From an uncultured Pelagibacteraceae bacterium (lineage in GTDB: Bacteria > Pseudomonadota > Alphaproteobacteria > Pelagibacterales > Pelagibacteraceae): DNA of 64,000 nt. The position numbers were made by a program, and so were the translations under genes. Shown one piece after another: positions 38,321 through 48,105 of this stretch. The notes under the pieces were generated by a model that made no database searches, was not told the origin of the DNA, and saw only the letters and a program-made list of their open reading frames with translations. Each line of letters starts with the position of its first letter. Position 1 is the stretch's first letter. The DNA lies in the NCBI GenBank assembly GCA_902582155.1, contig CACHRI010000002.1, positions 62,001 to 126,000 of the forward strand, read 5' to 3'.

Positions 38321-39406
38321 TTTATTAACAATCTGATTAATCTGACCGATATTAAATTTGTAATTACCTGGCTCTGTTGTTTTTGCAATGTTTCTTAAAA
38401 GTATAAAATTTATTTTATCGTCATTATTTTTTTTGTCATTTTTCATAAATTTTACTGACTTTAAAATTTCATTTTTTCTAATAAATTTCTTTACATTTTT
38501 GAGAAGTTGATTTTTATCGTAAATTCGTTTGATCCTCATTACGGTATTTTCGCTGCATAATTTTTTAAATTTTGAAACTCTTACAGCTATATACATGCCA
38601 ATCAAAACAGCTTCACCATGATTTAATTTTTTTGAATATTTATTTTTAATTTCCAATGCATGGGCAAAAGTATGGCCAAAATTTAATTTCATTCTTAAAT
38701 TTTTTTCTTTAAAATCTTTTTCAGTAAAAGATAATTTTATTTCACAACTTTTTTTAATAGCGATAATCAGGGAATGATCTTCACATTTAAGAATTTTTTC
38801 TGTATTTTTTTCAAGCCAATTAAAAAAATTTTTATCTTTAATAATAGCGTGTTTAATAATTTCAGCATAACCACAGACCATTTCTCTTCTTGGCAATGTC
38901 TTAAGAAATTCAGTTTCAATAAATACAGCTTTTGGATTATAAAAAGATCCAATCAAATTTTTTCCATAACTTGAGTTAACGCCTGTTTTTCCACCTATAC
39001 AAGAGTCTACTTGGGCAAGTAAAGTAGTAGGTATATTTATGAAGTTTAATCCTCTTTTATAAATACTTGAAATGAAACCAGATAAATCACCAATGATACC
39101 TCCCCCAACTCCAATAATTAAATCTGATCTATTAAAATTATTTTTCAATAATTTTGAAATTATATTATTAGCTACAAAAAGATTTTTGTTTTTTTCAGAC
39201 GAAGTCACAAAAAAAATAAACAATTTATGCTTTGATAAACTTTTTTTAATTTTTGAAAGAAATTTTTTTGGTACTCTTTTATCGTAAATAATTGCAATTT
39301 TATTTGTTCGAGAACAAACTTTCTTTAGTTCATTATTTAAAACTTTAAGAGAATTTTTGCCAATAAAAATTTTATAATTTTTTGTTTTTAATCTATTAAC
39401 TTTCAT
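38312..39406 (-). CDS. aroB: 3-Dehydroquinate synthase
   Basis: 364 residues; converts DAHP to 3-dehydroquinate using NAD+ and a divalent metal, the second step of the shikimate pathway. Visible are the NAD-binding GVGGGIIGDLSGFISSIYKRG, the PTTLLAQVDSCIGGKTGVN motif, and metal ligands in EIIKHAII, NFGHTFAHALE and LNHGEAVLIGM. It overlaps aroK by 11 bases in the usual aroK-aroB order. Confidence 0.96.
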   Translation of the reverse strand: MKVNRLKTKNYKIFIGKNSLKVLNNELKKVCSRTNKIAIIYDKRVPKKFLSKIKKSLSKHKLFIFFVTSSEKNKNLFVANNIISKLLKNNFNRSDLIIGVGGGIIGDLSGFISSIYKRGLNFINIPTTLLAQVDSCIGGKTGVNSSYGKNLIGSFYNPKAVFIETEFLKTLPRREMVCGYAEIIKHAIIKDKNFFNWLEKNTEKILKCEDHSLIIAIKKSCEIKLSFTEKDFKEKNLRMKLNFGHTFAHALEIKNKYSKKLNHGEAVLIGMYIAVRVSKFKKLCSENTVMRIKRIYDKNQLLKNVKKFIRKNEILKSVKFMKNDKKNNDDKINFILLRNIAKTTEPGNYKFNIGQINQIVNKLF

Positions 39407-39902
39407 AAAATACTAATATTTTTTGAACAATTTTACTTTTTTCAATATTATCACATTTAATTCTAAAATCTGCTAATCTATAAACTTTCTTTCGTAATTT
39501 ATATATTTTCTTTACATCATTCTCTAGATTGTCTTTACTTAATAACGGTCTTCTATTATTTCTCTTATATCTTTTTATAAGTTGATCAAATCTTAAACTT
39601 AACCAAAAACTCACACAAGATTTAAGCACTTCACTCCTAATCTGATCATTCATAAAAGCACCACCGCCCAAAGCGATAACAGCCTTTTTGCCTTTTAAAA
39701 TTTTAATTGTGGTTTTTTCCTCTAATTTTCTAAAATAATTTTCGCCATCACTCTGGAAAATCTTTTTAATTGATCTTTTTTCATTTTTTTCAATAATTTT
39801 ATCGACATCAATAAACTTTGTATTAAGTTTTTTGGCTAATAATCTACCAATTGTAGACTTACCTACACCCATCATTCCAGTTAAAACAAGGCTTTTATTC
39901 AA
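39396..39902 (-). CDS. aroK: Shikimate kinase
   Basis: 168 residues. P-loop GMMGVGKSTIGRLLA, the shikimate-binding FIDVDKIIEKN and Arg in FRKLEEKTT, the GGGAF strand, and the lid KRYKRNNRRPLL. Phosphorylates shikimate at the 3-hydroxyl. First gene of the aroK-aroB unit; 73 bp separate it from the divergent 60-residue ORF. Confidence 0.95.
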   Translation of the reverse strand: MNKSLVLTGMMGVGKSTIGRLLAKKLNTKFIDVDKIIEKNEKRSIKKIFQSDGENYFRKLEEKTTIKILKGKKAVIALGGGAFMNDQIRSEVLKSCVSFWLSLRFDQLIKRYKRNNRRPLLSKDNLENDVKKIYKLRKKVYRLADFRIKCDNIEKSKIVQKILVFYES

Positions 39903-39975
39903 TAATTATCCTAATTAAAAATTTGATTTATCACAAATTTGTCTTAATTTGCGAGTTTAAATATATTTTTTAACT

Positions 39976-40158
39976 ATGCAACTTAAATTCAATCGACAAA
40001 AAAGTTTAAGAGAATCTATCATTCATAGATTACTTAAGTTAGTGGTTTTTATAGGTATTTTTGTAATAGTTGTTTTCTTATTAGAAAAAATAAATTTTTC
40101 AAAACCCGATAAGATGTTTAACACCGATATTACGAATGAAATTATCAAACTTAAGTAA
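39976..40158 (+). CDS. Small single-span membrane protein, unknown function
   Basis: 60 residues. A basic, amphipathic N-terminus (MQLKFNRQKSLRESIIHR) precedes one membrane segment (about 21-40, LVVFIGIFVIVVFLLEKINF), then a polar tail. It overlaps the next gene by 23 bases, so the two are likely co-translated. I do not recognise a family; an envelope role is inferred only from the membrane span and the exported neighbour. Confidence 0.6.
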   Translation: MQLKFNRQKSLRESIIHRLLKLVVFIGIFVIVVFLLEKINFSKPDKMFNTDITNEIIKLK

Positions 40159-41872
40159 ACTTATTTTTGTTTTATTAATTTTATTTAATTCAAGCTCTAT
40201 AAAAGCTGATGACGAGGATGCAGTTGATATTTGGAAGAAAAATGAATTAGAGAGTTCATCCAAAGATCTTAAAAAGAAAAAAGATAAAATTGATAGTCCT
40301 CTTATAAATAAGAATACAATTACCACCAATAACATAATCCAAGAAGAAACAACGATTCAAAAAAAAGAAACTCCTTTGTATGGGATTTGGGATCCCGACA
40401 CTTACAACTTTGAATTATCAATGTGGTCTAAAACTGATGGAAAAAATATACAAAAAACTATTTCTCGTATAAACAAATTAGAACTTTCAGAGACAGCAGA
40501 AAGTCTGTTTCTCAATACTTTATTTTCTTATTCATACACCCCAGAAAATATTAGTGATAAAGAATTTTTAGATATTAAGATAAATTGGTTAATAAAAAAT
40601 GAAAAGGATGCACTAATAGAACAATTTCTAAAAAAAAATGAAGACTTTCCTAATAAAACAAAAATTATTCAATATTTAGTTGATAGAAATATTTCAAACG
40701 CAAATATAAAACTTGGATGTGAAAAAGTGAATTTTATTGGCAAAGACATTAAAGATCCTTATTTGGAAAAATTTAAAATTTATTGTTTAATTTTCAATAA
40801 CAAAAAAAATCAAGCGCAATTGTTATATGATATTTTGAAAGAACAAAAACAATCAGATAAATATTTCGATAACGCTATAAATTATTTACTCGGACTCTCC
40901 GATAATAAAAACAAAAAAGTGAAAGATGACAATTTATTAAATTTTTATTTATCAAGTGTTACTCTTTCAAATTTTAGTTATGAACCAACAAGCAAAACAA
41001 AAAAAAGCATTTGGGAATATATGAATGCTGCAAATCTAATTAGTATCGATGATGTTAATGATAAAGAAAAGATTAGAAATATTGAGACAGCAGCTAATAA
41101 TGATCAGATAAACAAAAGTCAAATATTTAAAATTTATAGACAAATACCTTTTGATTTGAATACTTTAATTAATGCTCAAAATGTATACCAATCTTTAGAC
41201 GAAATTGAAGGAAGAGCTCTAATTTATCAGAAATATTTACTATCAGACAATATACAAAATAAACTTGATTTACTGTTTTTGTTAAAAGATCTTTTTAAAA
41301 AAGCAGATCTTTCGAATTTATACTCTGAATATTTAAGTGACAGATTAAAAGAGTTAGATATTAAAAAAATTCCAAAAGAATACCAGAATGTAGTTGAAAG
41401 AAACATAATATCAAATAAGTCTTTAACACAAAGAAAAATAAAATTCGATGACAAAATTTTACATAGATCTAAATTGGTAAGATACTTTTATGAAAAAGAT
41501 TATCCAATTAAAAAGACTCAAAAGGAATTAGAAAATGTTTATAAAAAGATAAAAAGAAATAGGAATTATTTTTATTCTGCCAAAGACATAGCTGTATTAG
41601 AGTCTTTAGAAAAAGATGGCATTAAAATTCCAAAAGAAATTGATCATAAAAAATTATCAAAAGATTACAATATCCCTGGAAGCTTAATAGATTTAGTAAA
41701 TAAAGGTCAAAAAGGATTTTTAGCACTTAAAATTGTTGAAATAATAGGTGAAGATGACGTAAATAATTTAGATCCAGAGACAATTTACTTTATTACAAAT
41801 TTGTTAAATAAGCTGAATCTTAAAGAATTTAGAAATGAAATATTAGGAACTGCTCTACCTTTACGAATATAA
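40136..41872 (+). CDS. Exported helical-repeat protein, unknown function
   Basis: 578 residues. A signal peptide is visible (MKLSNLSKLIFVLLILFNSS, cleavage near KADDED), followed by a charged low-complexity Lys/Ser/Asp stretch (about 27-65) and then alpha-helical sequence with TPR- or Sel1-like spacing to the end. No catalytic motif is seen. Probably periplasmic or outer-membrane associated. It lies between the small membrane protein and def. The family is not recognised by eye; a structure-based search would be decisive. Confidence 0.7.
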   Translation: MKLSNLSKLIFVLLILFNSSSIKADDEDAVDIWKKNELESSSKDLKKKKDKIDSPLINKNTITTNNIIQEETTIQKKETPLYGIWDPDTYNFELSMWSKTDGKNIQKTISRINKLELSETAESLFLNTLFSYSYTPENISDKEFLDIKINWLIKNEKDALIEQFLKKNEDFPNKTKIIQYLVDRNISNANIKLGCEKVNFIGKDIKDPYLEKFKIYCLIFNNKKNQAQLLYDILKEQKQSDKYFDNAINYLLGLSDNKNKKVKDDNLLNFYLSSVTLSNFSYEPTSKTKKSIWEYMNAANLISIDDVNDKEKIRNIETAANNDQINKSQIFKIYRQIPFDLNTLINAQNVYQSLDEIEGRALIYQKYLLSDNIQNKLDLLFLLKDLFKKADLSNLYSEYLSDRLKELDIKKIPKEYQNVVERNIISNKSLTQRKIKFDDKILHRSKLVRYFYEKDYPIKKTQKELENVYKKIKRNRNYFYSAKDIAVLESLEKDGIKIPKEIDHKKLSKDYNIPGSLIDLVNKGQKGFLALKIVEIIGEDDVNNLDPETIYFITNLLNKLNLKEFRNEILGTALPLRI

Positions 41873-41889
41873 GTATTGTAAAGTTAATA

Positions 41890-42414
41890 ATGTCAAAAAA
41901 AAAAATATTAACAGTTCCAGATCCAATTTTGAGACAGATCTCTAATCCAATATCAGAAGTAAACAGTGAAATTAAAAATTTAATGGACGATATGCTTGAA
42001 ACAATGTACGAAGCACCAGGTATAGGTTTGGCTGCCGTGCAAATTGGAATTTTAAAAAGAGTAATAGTGGTTGATGTTTCGAAAGATGCAAAAAAAAAAG
42101 AACCTTTATTTATAGCTAATCCAGAAATACTATCTCAATCAAAAGATTTAATTTCATACGAAGAGGGTTGTCTTTCAATTCCAAACCAATTTGCAGAAGT
42201 ACAGAGACCCAGCATGTGCAAAATTAAATATTTAAATTATAATGGAGAAACAAAAGAATTAAACGCTGAGGGTCTATTAGCGACTTGTATACAGCATGAA
42301 ATTGATCACCTTAATGGAGTATTATTCATTGATTATTTATCAAAACTTAAAAAAGATTTAATGTTAAAAAAAGCAAAAAAACAAAAAAAAGAAATAGATA
42401 GGGTTGTAGTTTAA
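41890..42414 (+). CDS. def: Peptide deformylase
   Basis: 174 residues; removes the formyl group from nascent N-terminal Met. All three signature motifs are present: GIGLAAVQIG, EEGCLSIP with the metal-binding Cys, and QHEIDHLNG with the two His ligands and catalytic Glu. Operon def-fmt-truA with short spacers. The functional pair with Fmt (formylation of initiator Met-tRNA) is conserved. Confidence 0.97.
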   Translation: MSKKKILTVPDPILRQISNPISEVNSEIKNLMDDMLETMYEAPGIGLAAVQIGILKRVIVVDVSKDAKKKEPLFIANPEILSQSKDLISYEEGCLSIPNQFAEVQRPSMCKIKYLNYNGETKELNAEGLLATCIQHEIDHLNGVLFIDYLSKLKKDLMLKKAKKQKKEIDRVVV

Positions 42415-42427
42415 CTTCAATAATCAA

Positions 42428-43345
42428 ATGCCATTAAAAATAGTTTTTATGGGAACACCTGAGTTCGCAATTCCTTCATTAAAAATTTTAAATAATTCAG
42501 AGCATAAAATTTTGTGTGTATATACTCAACCACCAAAAAAAAAAAATAGAGGACAAAAAATTCTTAAAACACCAATACATGACTTTTCTGAAAAAAATGG
42601 ATTAGAAGTAAGAACAAAAGATTTGAGTGAAATTGGCGAATATGATAAATTCTTAGAATTAAACCCCGATTTTGTTGTCGTAGTCGCTTATGGAAGAATA
42701 ATTCCAGAAAAATATCTTAAAATAAAGAATTTGTTATTTTTAAATATTCATGCATCATTACTTCCTAAGTGGAGAGGAGCTGCTCCTATTGAGCGTTCTA
42801 TTATTAGTATGGATAGCGAAACAGGAATATCTATAATGAAAATAGAAAAAAAACTAGATACAGGACCCTTCATTAAACAAGTTAAAACAAAAATTTTTAA
42901 AGAAACCACGAGTGGAGATTTATCGGAAAAACTTTCTGTTATTGGCGCCAATGCTTTATTAGAGGTGATTGATTTGATTCATTCTGGCAAGGCTTCGTAT
43001 ACAAAACAAAATGAGAAAGAAGCTTCTTATGCAAAAAAAATTAATAAAAGTGAAACTCGAATTAATTGGAAAGACAAAGCAGAAAATATTATTGCAAAAA
43101 TTAATGCTTTTAACCCTAAACCAGGAGCATGGTTTTTGTTTAATGAAGAGAGAATAAAAATTTTAAAAGCAAAAGAAATACTCATAAATGGAAAAGAAGG
43201 AGAAATTCTTGATAACAAACTTACCGTTGGTTGTGCAAAAAATGCAATTCAAATTTTAAGTATTCAAAAAGAAGGAAAAAAAGCGATGAGCGTTAATGAG
43301 TTTTTAGTCGGCAATAATTTAAAAAAAGGAACCAGATTAAATTGA
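42428..43345 (+). CDS. fmt: Methionyl-tRNA formyltransferase
   Basis: 305 residues; formylates initiator Met-tRNA using 10-formyl-THF. The N-terminal start VFMGTPEFAIPSL, the signature HASLLPKWRGAAPIERSI with the catalytic Asn/His region, and a C-terminal OB-like domain from about 205 are all visible. The stop overlaps the TTG start of truA. Confidence 0.97.
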   Translation: MPLKIVFMGTPEFAIPSLKILNNSEHKILCVYTQPPKKKNRGQKILKTPIHDFSEKNGLEVRTKDLSEIGEYDKFLELNPDFVVVVAYGRIIPEKYLKIKNLLFLNIHASLLPKWRGAAPIERSIISMDSETGISIMKIEKKLDTGPFIKQVKTKIFKETTSGDLSEKLSVIGANALLEVIDLIHSGKASYTKQNEKEASYAKKINKSETRINWKDKAENIIAKINAFNPKPGAWFLFNEERIKILKAKEILINGKEGEILDNKLTVGCAKNAIQILSIQKEGKKAMSVNEFLVGNNLKKGTRLN

Positions 43346-44082
43346 AATTTAATTATCAAATTGTAATTGAATATGATGGTACAAATTATAATGGATGGCA
43401 GTTCCAAAAAAACGGCTCTACAATTCAAAAAGAGATTGAAAAGGCAATTAAAAGAATATTGAAAAAAAATATAAGATTAATTGGTTCTGGACGTACCGAT
43501 TCAGGCGTTCATGCTGTAGGACAATCTGCAAACTTTTTTTGTGAAAAAATTAAAGATGAGAAAAAATTTTTAGGATCTTTAAATTATTTTTTAAACAAAA
43601 AAGATATATCGATTTGTTTAATAAAAAGGAAAAAATTAAACTTTCATTCTAGATTTGATGCAAAAAAAAGAACTTATAAATACTTAATAGTTAATAGAAA
43701 AAATTATTTGGTATTAGATAAGAATAGGGCATGGCATGTTAAAAAGAAATTAAATATTAATTCTATGAAAAAGGCTATTAAATTATTTTTGGGGACTCAC
43801 AATTTTAATGCTTTTAGATCCTCATCCTGTGGTGCCAAATCACCCGTAAGAACAATTGAAAAAGCAGCAGTCATTAAAAAAGGAAATAAAATTTCTATTA
43901 CTTTTTCCTCAAAGTCTTTTTTACAGCAGCAAGTAAGATCAATGGTAGGCTGTTTAAAAATGATAGGAGAGGGAAAATGGGGAAAAAATAATCTTAAAAA
44001 TTTGTTAAAAACAAAAAAAAGATCGCTCTGTGCGCCACCCGCACCATCTTGTGGTTTATATTTGTATAAAGTTATTTACTAA
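43342..44082 (+). CDS. truA: tRNA pseudouridine(38-40) synthase
   Basis: 246 residues. The catalytic Asp lies in SGRTDSGVHAVGQSA; KRTYKYLIVNR and FLQQQVRSMVGCL are the other family segments. The start is TTG at 43342, overlapping the fmt TGA by two bases (TTGA), and gives the expected N-terminus KFNYQIVIEYDGTNYNGWQ. Its end overlaps the convergent SET-domain gene by 11 bases. Confidence 0.95.
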   Translation: MKFNYQIVIEYDGTNYNGWQFQKNGSTIQKEIEKAIKRILKKNIRLIGSGRTDSGVHAVGQSANFFCEKIKDEKKFLGSLNYFLNKKDISICLIKRKKLNFHSRFDAKKRTYKYLIVNRKNYLVLDKNRAWHVKKKLNINSMKKAIKLFLGTHNFNAFRSSSCGAKSPVRTIEKAAVIKKGNKISITFSSKSFLQQQVRSMVGCLKMIGEGKWGKNNLKNLLKTKKRSLCAPPAPSCGLYLYKVIY

Positions 44083-44542
44083 TTGATTTATTTTTTTTTG
44101 ACTTTTTAATTCTCCATCTTGACTCTGACTTTACAATAAAACCAACACACTTTTTTGCGCCGCACCTACATGGATAATTTTTATAATCTTTATCAAAGCT
44201 GAACCCATAATCATAAGTAAGCTCTTCATTTTTTTTAATATCCTTGATTGAATAAATCCATAATTTTAATCCTACACCATCAACCTCGCAATTTGGGTCA
44301 CATGAGTGATTTATCAGTCTAGCAGTATTATAATTAAAGTCTCCATCCAAATCATATTTTTTGTTTAGATTAAATAAATAAATAGCTTTATCATTGTCAA
44401 ATTTAGGATTTGTCTCAGTCTCTTTTACAGTAATTATTTTCCCTTTATATTCAATAATTTTAGTTCCCTTTTTAATGTCTAATGCAGCACATAAACCGCG
44501 ATTATCAATGTTAGATTTTTTTATTTTGTAAAGCTTCTTCAT
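44072..44542 (-). CDS. SET-domain protein methyltransferase
   Basis: 156 residues, essentially one SET domain plus post-SET. It has the N-terminal SNIDNRGLCAALDIKKGT, the SAM-binding and knot motif RLINHSCDPNCE (NHS), ELTYDYGF (catalytic Tyr, YDY) and the post-SET zinc site CRCGAKKCVG. Such proteins methylate protein lysines; the bacterial target is unknown. It is two bases downstream of an HDAC-like deacetylase gene and ends a ten-gene run. Eukaryote-like SET genes are scattered in bacteria and often transferred, but the composition here matches the neighbours. Confidence 0.88.
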   Translation of the reverse strand: MKKLYKIKKSNIDNRGLCAALDIKKGTKIIEYKGKIITVKETETNPKFDNDKAIYLFNLNKKYDLDGDFNYNTARLINHSCDPNCEVDGVGLKLWIYSIKDIKKNEELTYDYGFSFDKDYKNYPCRCGAKKCVGFIVKSESRWRIKKSKKNKSISK

Positions 44543-44544
44543 TA

Positions 44545-45471
44545 TTAAAATTCCATTAATGCTTTTATATGTTCTTCTGTGCTCTCTGCTAAAGCATTTA
44601 AATCGTAACCTCCTTCAAGAATTGAAACTATATTTCCTTTACAATAATCTCTTGAAGCTATCAATGTTCTTTTTGTAATTTCAAAATAATCTTGAGATTT
44701 TAAATTAATATTTGAAAGCGGATCATCTTTATGCGCATCAAAGCCAGCAGAGAAAAAAATAAATTCTGGTTTAAATTCATTAAGTTTTTTCAGAACATGT
44801 TCATATGCATCAAAGTATTCAATAGAATTAGTTCCTGCTGGCAATGGTATATTAAAAATATTATTATATGATCCTTTCTCATGACTTGCTCCGGTTCCAG
44901 GAAAATGAGGGTATTGGTGAGTAGAAATATATAAGACTTTTTTGTTAGAATAAAAAATATTTTGAGTTCCATTTCCATGATGAACATCAAAGTCTATTAT
45001 TGCCACTCTCTGTAATTTATATTTTTCAATTAAATAATTTGCTCCAACAGCAACATTATTAAAAATACAAAAACCCATAGCTTTATCGTATTCAGCATGA
45101 TGTCCAGGTGGTCTAACTGCACAAAATGCATTCTTTAATTTTTTGTTTTTTACAGAATCGACCGCAGATATAATTGAGGATACAGCATCGTAAGAAGCGT
45201 TTTTACTTCCAGGAGAAATTACAGTATCACCATCTAAAAAAAATTGACCTTTGGTTGGAAAAGCTTTTTTTACTTCGTTGATATATAAATTATCGTGAGT
45301 TTTTTTGAGATAATATTCATCAAATTTACTAGGTTCACTCCATTCTAGATTAGAAAAATTCCTTTTTTTCAACCTGTCTAAAATAGACTTAATTCTATAC
45401 TTATTTTCTGGGTGTCCATCGCCGGTATCATGATTTAATGAACTTTTAGATGATATAAAACCGGTCTTCAC
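44545..45471 (-). CDS. Histone deacetylase-family amidohydrolase
   Basis: 308 residues, the closer of the two window members to class II HDAC/acetylpolyamine amidohydrolases. Visible are RPPGHHAEYDKAMGFCIFNN with the His pair, IIDFDVHHGNGTQ with Asp/His metal ligands, FFSAGFDAHKDDPL with the second Asp, and SILEGGYDL with the catalytic-loop residues. It overlaps dapE by four bases and is followed by the SET gene. The substrate could be polyamines or acetyl-lysine; sequence alone cannot decide. Confidence 0.9.
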   Translation of the reverse strand: MKTGFISSKSSLNHDTGDGHPENKYRIKSILDRLKKRNFSNLEWSEPSKFDEYYLKKTHDNLYINEVKKAFPTKGQFFLDGDTVISPGSKNASYDAVSSIISAVDSVKNKKLKNAFCAVRPPGHHAEYDKAMGFCIFNNVAVGANYLIEKYKLQRVAIIDFDVHHGNGTQNIFYSNKKVLYISTHQYPHFPGTGASHEKGSYNNIFNIPLPAGTNSIEYFDAYEHVLKKLNEFKPEFIFFSAGFDAHKDDPLSNINLKSQDYFEITKRTLIASRDYCKGNIVSILEGGYDLNALAESTEEHIKALMEF

Positions 45472-46625
45472 TTAAAAAACTCAACTAAAAAATTATAATA
45501 AATCTTTTTCAGATTGCTAAGATCCTTTAAAGAAACACACTCATCTATTTTATGCATAGTTTTATTTACCAAGCCAAACTCAAGACATGGAGAAATTTTT
45601 TTAATAAATCGTGCGTCTGATGTGCCTCCCGTAGTAGAAAAAACAGGATTAATCTTTGTAATTTTTTTAATAATTTTTTTAGCCAATAATATATTTTTTC
45701 CAGGCTTTGTTAAAAAAGACTCTCCGTTTTCTAAATAATTAACTTTATATTTACATTTATTTTTTTTTGTGATTTTTTTTATAATTATATTAATTTTTCT
45801 TTTAAGTTTTGATGCAGTTTGAAGATTATTATATCTCACATTAAACAGAGTTTTAGCTGATGATGGAATTACGTTATGAGCTTTATTATTTACATAAAGA
45901 CTTGTAAATTCGAGATTAGAGGGTTGAAAATTTTTGTTTCCTTTATCTAATTTTTTTCTTTTTAGCTCTGAACAAATTTTTACTAATGTATTAATTGGGT
46001 TATTAGATAAGTGTGGATAAGCAATATGGCCTTGAGTTCCGAATATTTCTAATTCAGCTGTTAGACTACCTCTTCTTCCAATTTTTATCATTTCACCTAA
46101 TTTTTTTGGATTTGTTGGCTCCCCAACAATACAAAAATTTATCTTTTCTTTTTTCTTTTTCAAATAATCGACAACTTTTTTAGTTCCATTAGTAGCATAT
46201 CCTTCTTCATCTCCAGTAATGAGAAAACTTATTGAACCACTTATATTTTTATTTTGTTTTATATATTCACTGACAGCAGAAACAAAACAGGCAATTGAAC
46301 TTTTCATGTCGTTAGCTCCTCTACCAATTAAATAACCTCTCTTAACTTGAGGTTTGAAAGGATTTACTGTCCAATTGCTATAATCTCCAGGAGGAACAAC
46401 ATCTGTATGTCCTGCATAACAGAGATTAGGTTGTTTTTTACCCAATCTTGCGTATAAATTTTTAATTGGTTTACCTTTTCCTTTTTTAAATTCCAGTATT
46501 TTACAATTGAAACCTAAAGATTTTAATTTTTTACTCAGAAATTTAATTGCACCTGCGTCTATAGGAGTAACGGTAGGAAATTTAATTAAATCTTTGGATA
46601 AAGTTAATTCGTTTATAGTTTGCAT
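45468..46625 (-). CDS. dapE: Succinyl-diaminopimelate desuccinylase
   Basis: 385 residues, M20 metallopeptidase family. Metal-binding YAGHTDVVPPGDYSNW, GRGANDMKSSIACFV and TGDEEGYATNGTKK are present, with the late TTGGTSDARF. It hydrolyses N-succinyl-LL-diaminopimelate in the lysine/peptidoglycan pathway. It follows dapD directly with no gap. Confidence 0.95.
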   Translation of the reverse strand: MQTINELTLSKDLIKFPTVTPIDAGAIKFLSKKLKSLGFNCKILEFKKGKGKPIKNLYARLGKKQPNLCYAGHTDVVPPGDYSNWTVNPFKPQVKRGYLIGRGANDMKSSIACFVSAVSEYIKQNKNISGSISFLITGDEEGYATNGTKKVVDYLKKKKEKINFCIVGEPTNPKKLGEMIKIGRRGSLTAELEIFGTQGHIAYPHLSNNPINTLVKICSELKRKKLDKGNKNFQPSNLEFTSLYVNNKAHNVIPSSAKTLFNVRYNNLQTASKLKRKINIIIKKITKKNKCKYKVNYLENGESFLTKPGKNILLAKKIIKKITKINPVFSTTGGTSDARFIKKISPCLEFGLVNKTMHKIDECVSLKDLSNLKKIYYNFLVEFFK

Positions 46626-47453
46626 TTAGTCTCTCAATAAATCGTTAATTGAAGTTTTGCTTCTAGTTTTTTCATCTACCTTTTTAACAATCACTGCGCA
46701 ATATAAACTTGGTCCGCCAGGATTTTTCTTGTTGGGTAAACTTCCTGGTACCACTACTGAATATGCTGGAACTTTTCCATAAGTTATCTCACCTGTATTT
46801 CTGTCTACAATTTTAGTTGAAGCGCCAATATAAACGCCCATAGAAATTACTGCTCCTTCTTCTACTAGTACTCCCTCTGCTATCTCTGATCTGGCACCGA
46901 TAAAACAATTATCTTCTATAATAACTGGTCCGGCTTGAAGAGGTTCTAAAACGCCTCCTATTCCAGCACCACCTGATACATGACAGTTTTTTCCTATCTG
47001 AGCACACGAACCAACAGAAGCCCAAGTGTCGATCATAGTTCCTTCATCGACATAAGCACCTAAGTTTACAAAACAAGGCATTAGAACAACGTTTTTTGCA
47101 ATGTAAGAACCTCTTCTTACAACTCCATTAGGAACATGTCTATAACCAGCTTTTTTCCAATCCGCTTCATTCCAATTAACAGATTTTCCTGGAACTTTAT
47201 CATACCAAGTAGTGTAAGGACCTTTAGACATTGTCATTTTATTTGTTCTAAAACTTAACAGAATAGCCTTTTTAACCCATTGATTGACAGTCCAATTTCC
47301 ATTTTTCTTTTCCGCAACTCGCACAGATCCTTTATCTGTTAAATTAATAGTTTCATTAATAGCATCTAATATTTTTTGATTAGATGTATCAGAAATATTT
47401 TGTCTGTCTTCAAATGCATCATTAATTATTTTTTCAAGTTCATCTACTTTCAT
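46626..47453 (-). CDS. dapD: Tetrahydrodipicolinate N-succinyltransferase
   Basis: 275 residues; uses succinyl-CoA to succinylate tetrahydrodipicolinate. The C-terminal two thirds is a left-handed beta-helix of hexapeptide repeats (for example [20 protein letters not shown] and [19 protein letters not shown]). It forms the succinylase branch with adjacent dapE. The start overlaps the HAD gene by 14 bases. Confidence 0.96.
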   Translation of the reverse strand: MKVDELEKIINDAFEDRQNISDTSNQKILDAINETINLTDKGSVRVAEKKNGNWTVNQWVKKAILLSFRTNKMTMSKGPYTTWYDKVPGKSVNWNEADWKKAGYRHVPNGVVRRGSYIAKNVVLMPCFVNLGAYVDEGTMIDTWASVGSCAQIGKNCHVSGGAGIGGVLEPLQAGPVIIEDNCFIGARSEIAEGVLVEEGAVISMGVYIGASTKIVDRNTGEITYGKVPAYSVVVPGSLPNKKNPGGPSLYCAVIVKKVDEKTRSKTSINDLLRD

Positions 47454-48105
47454 TTATCTCCTTTAAAAATTTCGATAATTTATCTGTTTTATAGTTAATA
47501 AAACTTGAGTTCGAAAACTCAGCAGCCCAAGGCTCCTCATTTATTATCCAAACTGTTTTCATTCCTAATTCATGAGCGGGTTTTAAATTTCTCGCAATAT
47601 CTTCAATAAATATACTATATTGTGGCTCAATTTTGTATTTTTCTATAATTTTTTTATAAGTTATGATTGATGGCTTGGGTATAAAGTCTGCACTAACGAT
47701 ATCAAAAATGTCATCAAAATACCTTTCAATTCCAAGTCTTTTTGTTACATTTTTAGCGTGTGCTAATGAACCGTTAGTAAATATTATTTTTTTACCTTTA
47801 ATTTTTTCAATTTCCTCACCTAATTGTTTATCCTCTTTTAAAAAGCTTAGGTCTACATCATGAACAAATTCTAAGAATTCATTAGCATCAATTTTATGAT
47901 TTTTTATCATACCATTAAGCGTTGTATTATATTCCACAAAATAATTTTTTTGGATTTTTCTTGCCTCTTCTTTGCTGATATTTAGTTTAGAAGAAATATA
48001 ATCGGTCATTTTTTTATCAACCTGTTCAAAGACCTTTGTAGCCCCAGAATACAAAGTATTATCTAAATCAAAAAGCCAAAATTTTATATCTTTTAATTCT
48101 TTCAT
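47440..48105 (-). CDS. HAD-family pyrimidine 5'-nucleotidase-like hydrolase
   Basis: 221 residues. HAD motif I is [13 protein letters not shown] (nucleophile Asp, DxDNT), motif II IIFTNGS, and motif [14 protein letters not shown]. It resembles the YjjG/SDT1-type pyrimidine nucleotidases found between argB and dapD in alphaproteobacteria. Overlaps argB by four bases and dapD by 14. Confidence 0.88.
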   Translation of the reverse strand: MKELKDIKFWLFDLDNTLYSGATKVFEQVDKKMTDYISSKLNISKEEARKIQKNYFVEYNTTLNGMIKNHKIDANEFLEFVHDVDLSFLKEDKQLGEEIEKIKGKKIIFTNGSLAHAKNVTKRLGIERYFDDIFDIVSADFIPKPSIITYKKIIEKYKIEPQYSIFIEDIARNLKPAHELGMKTVWIINEEPWAAEFSNSSFINYKTDKLSKFLKEINESR

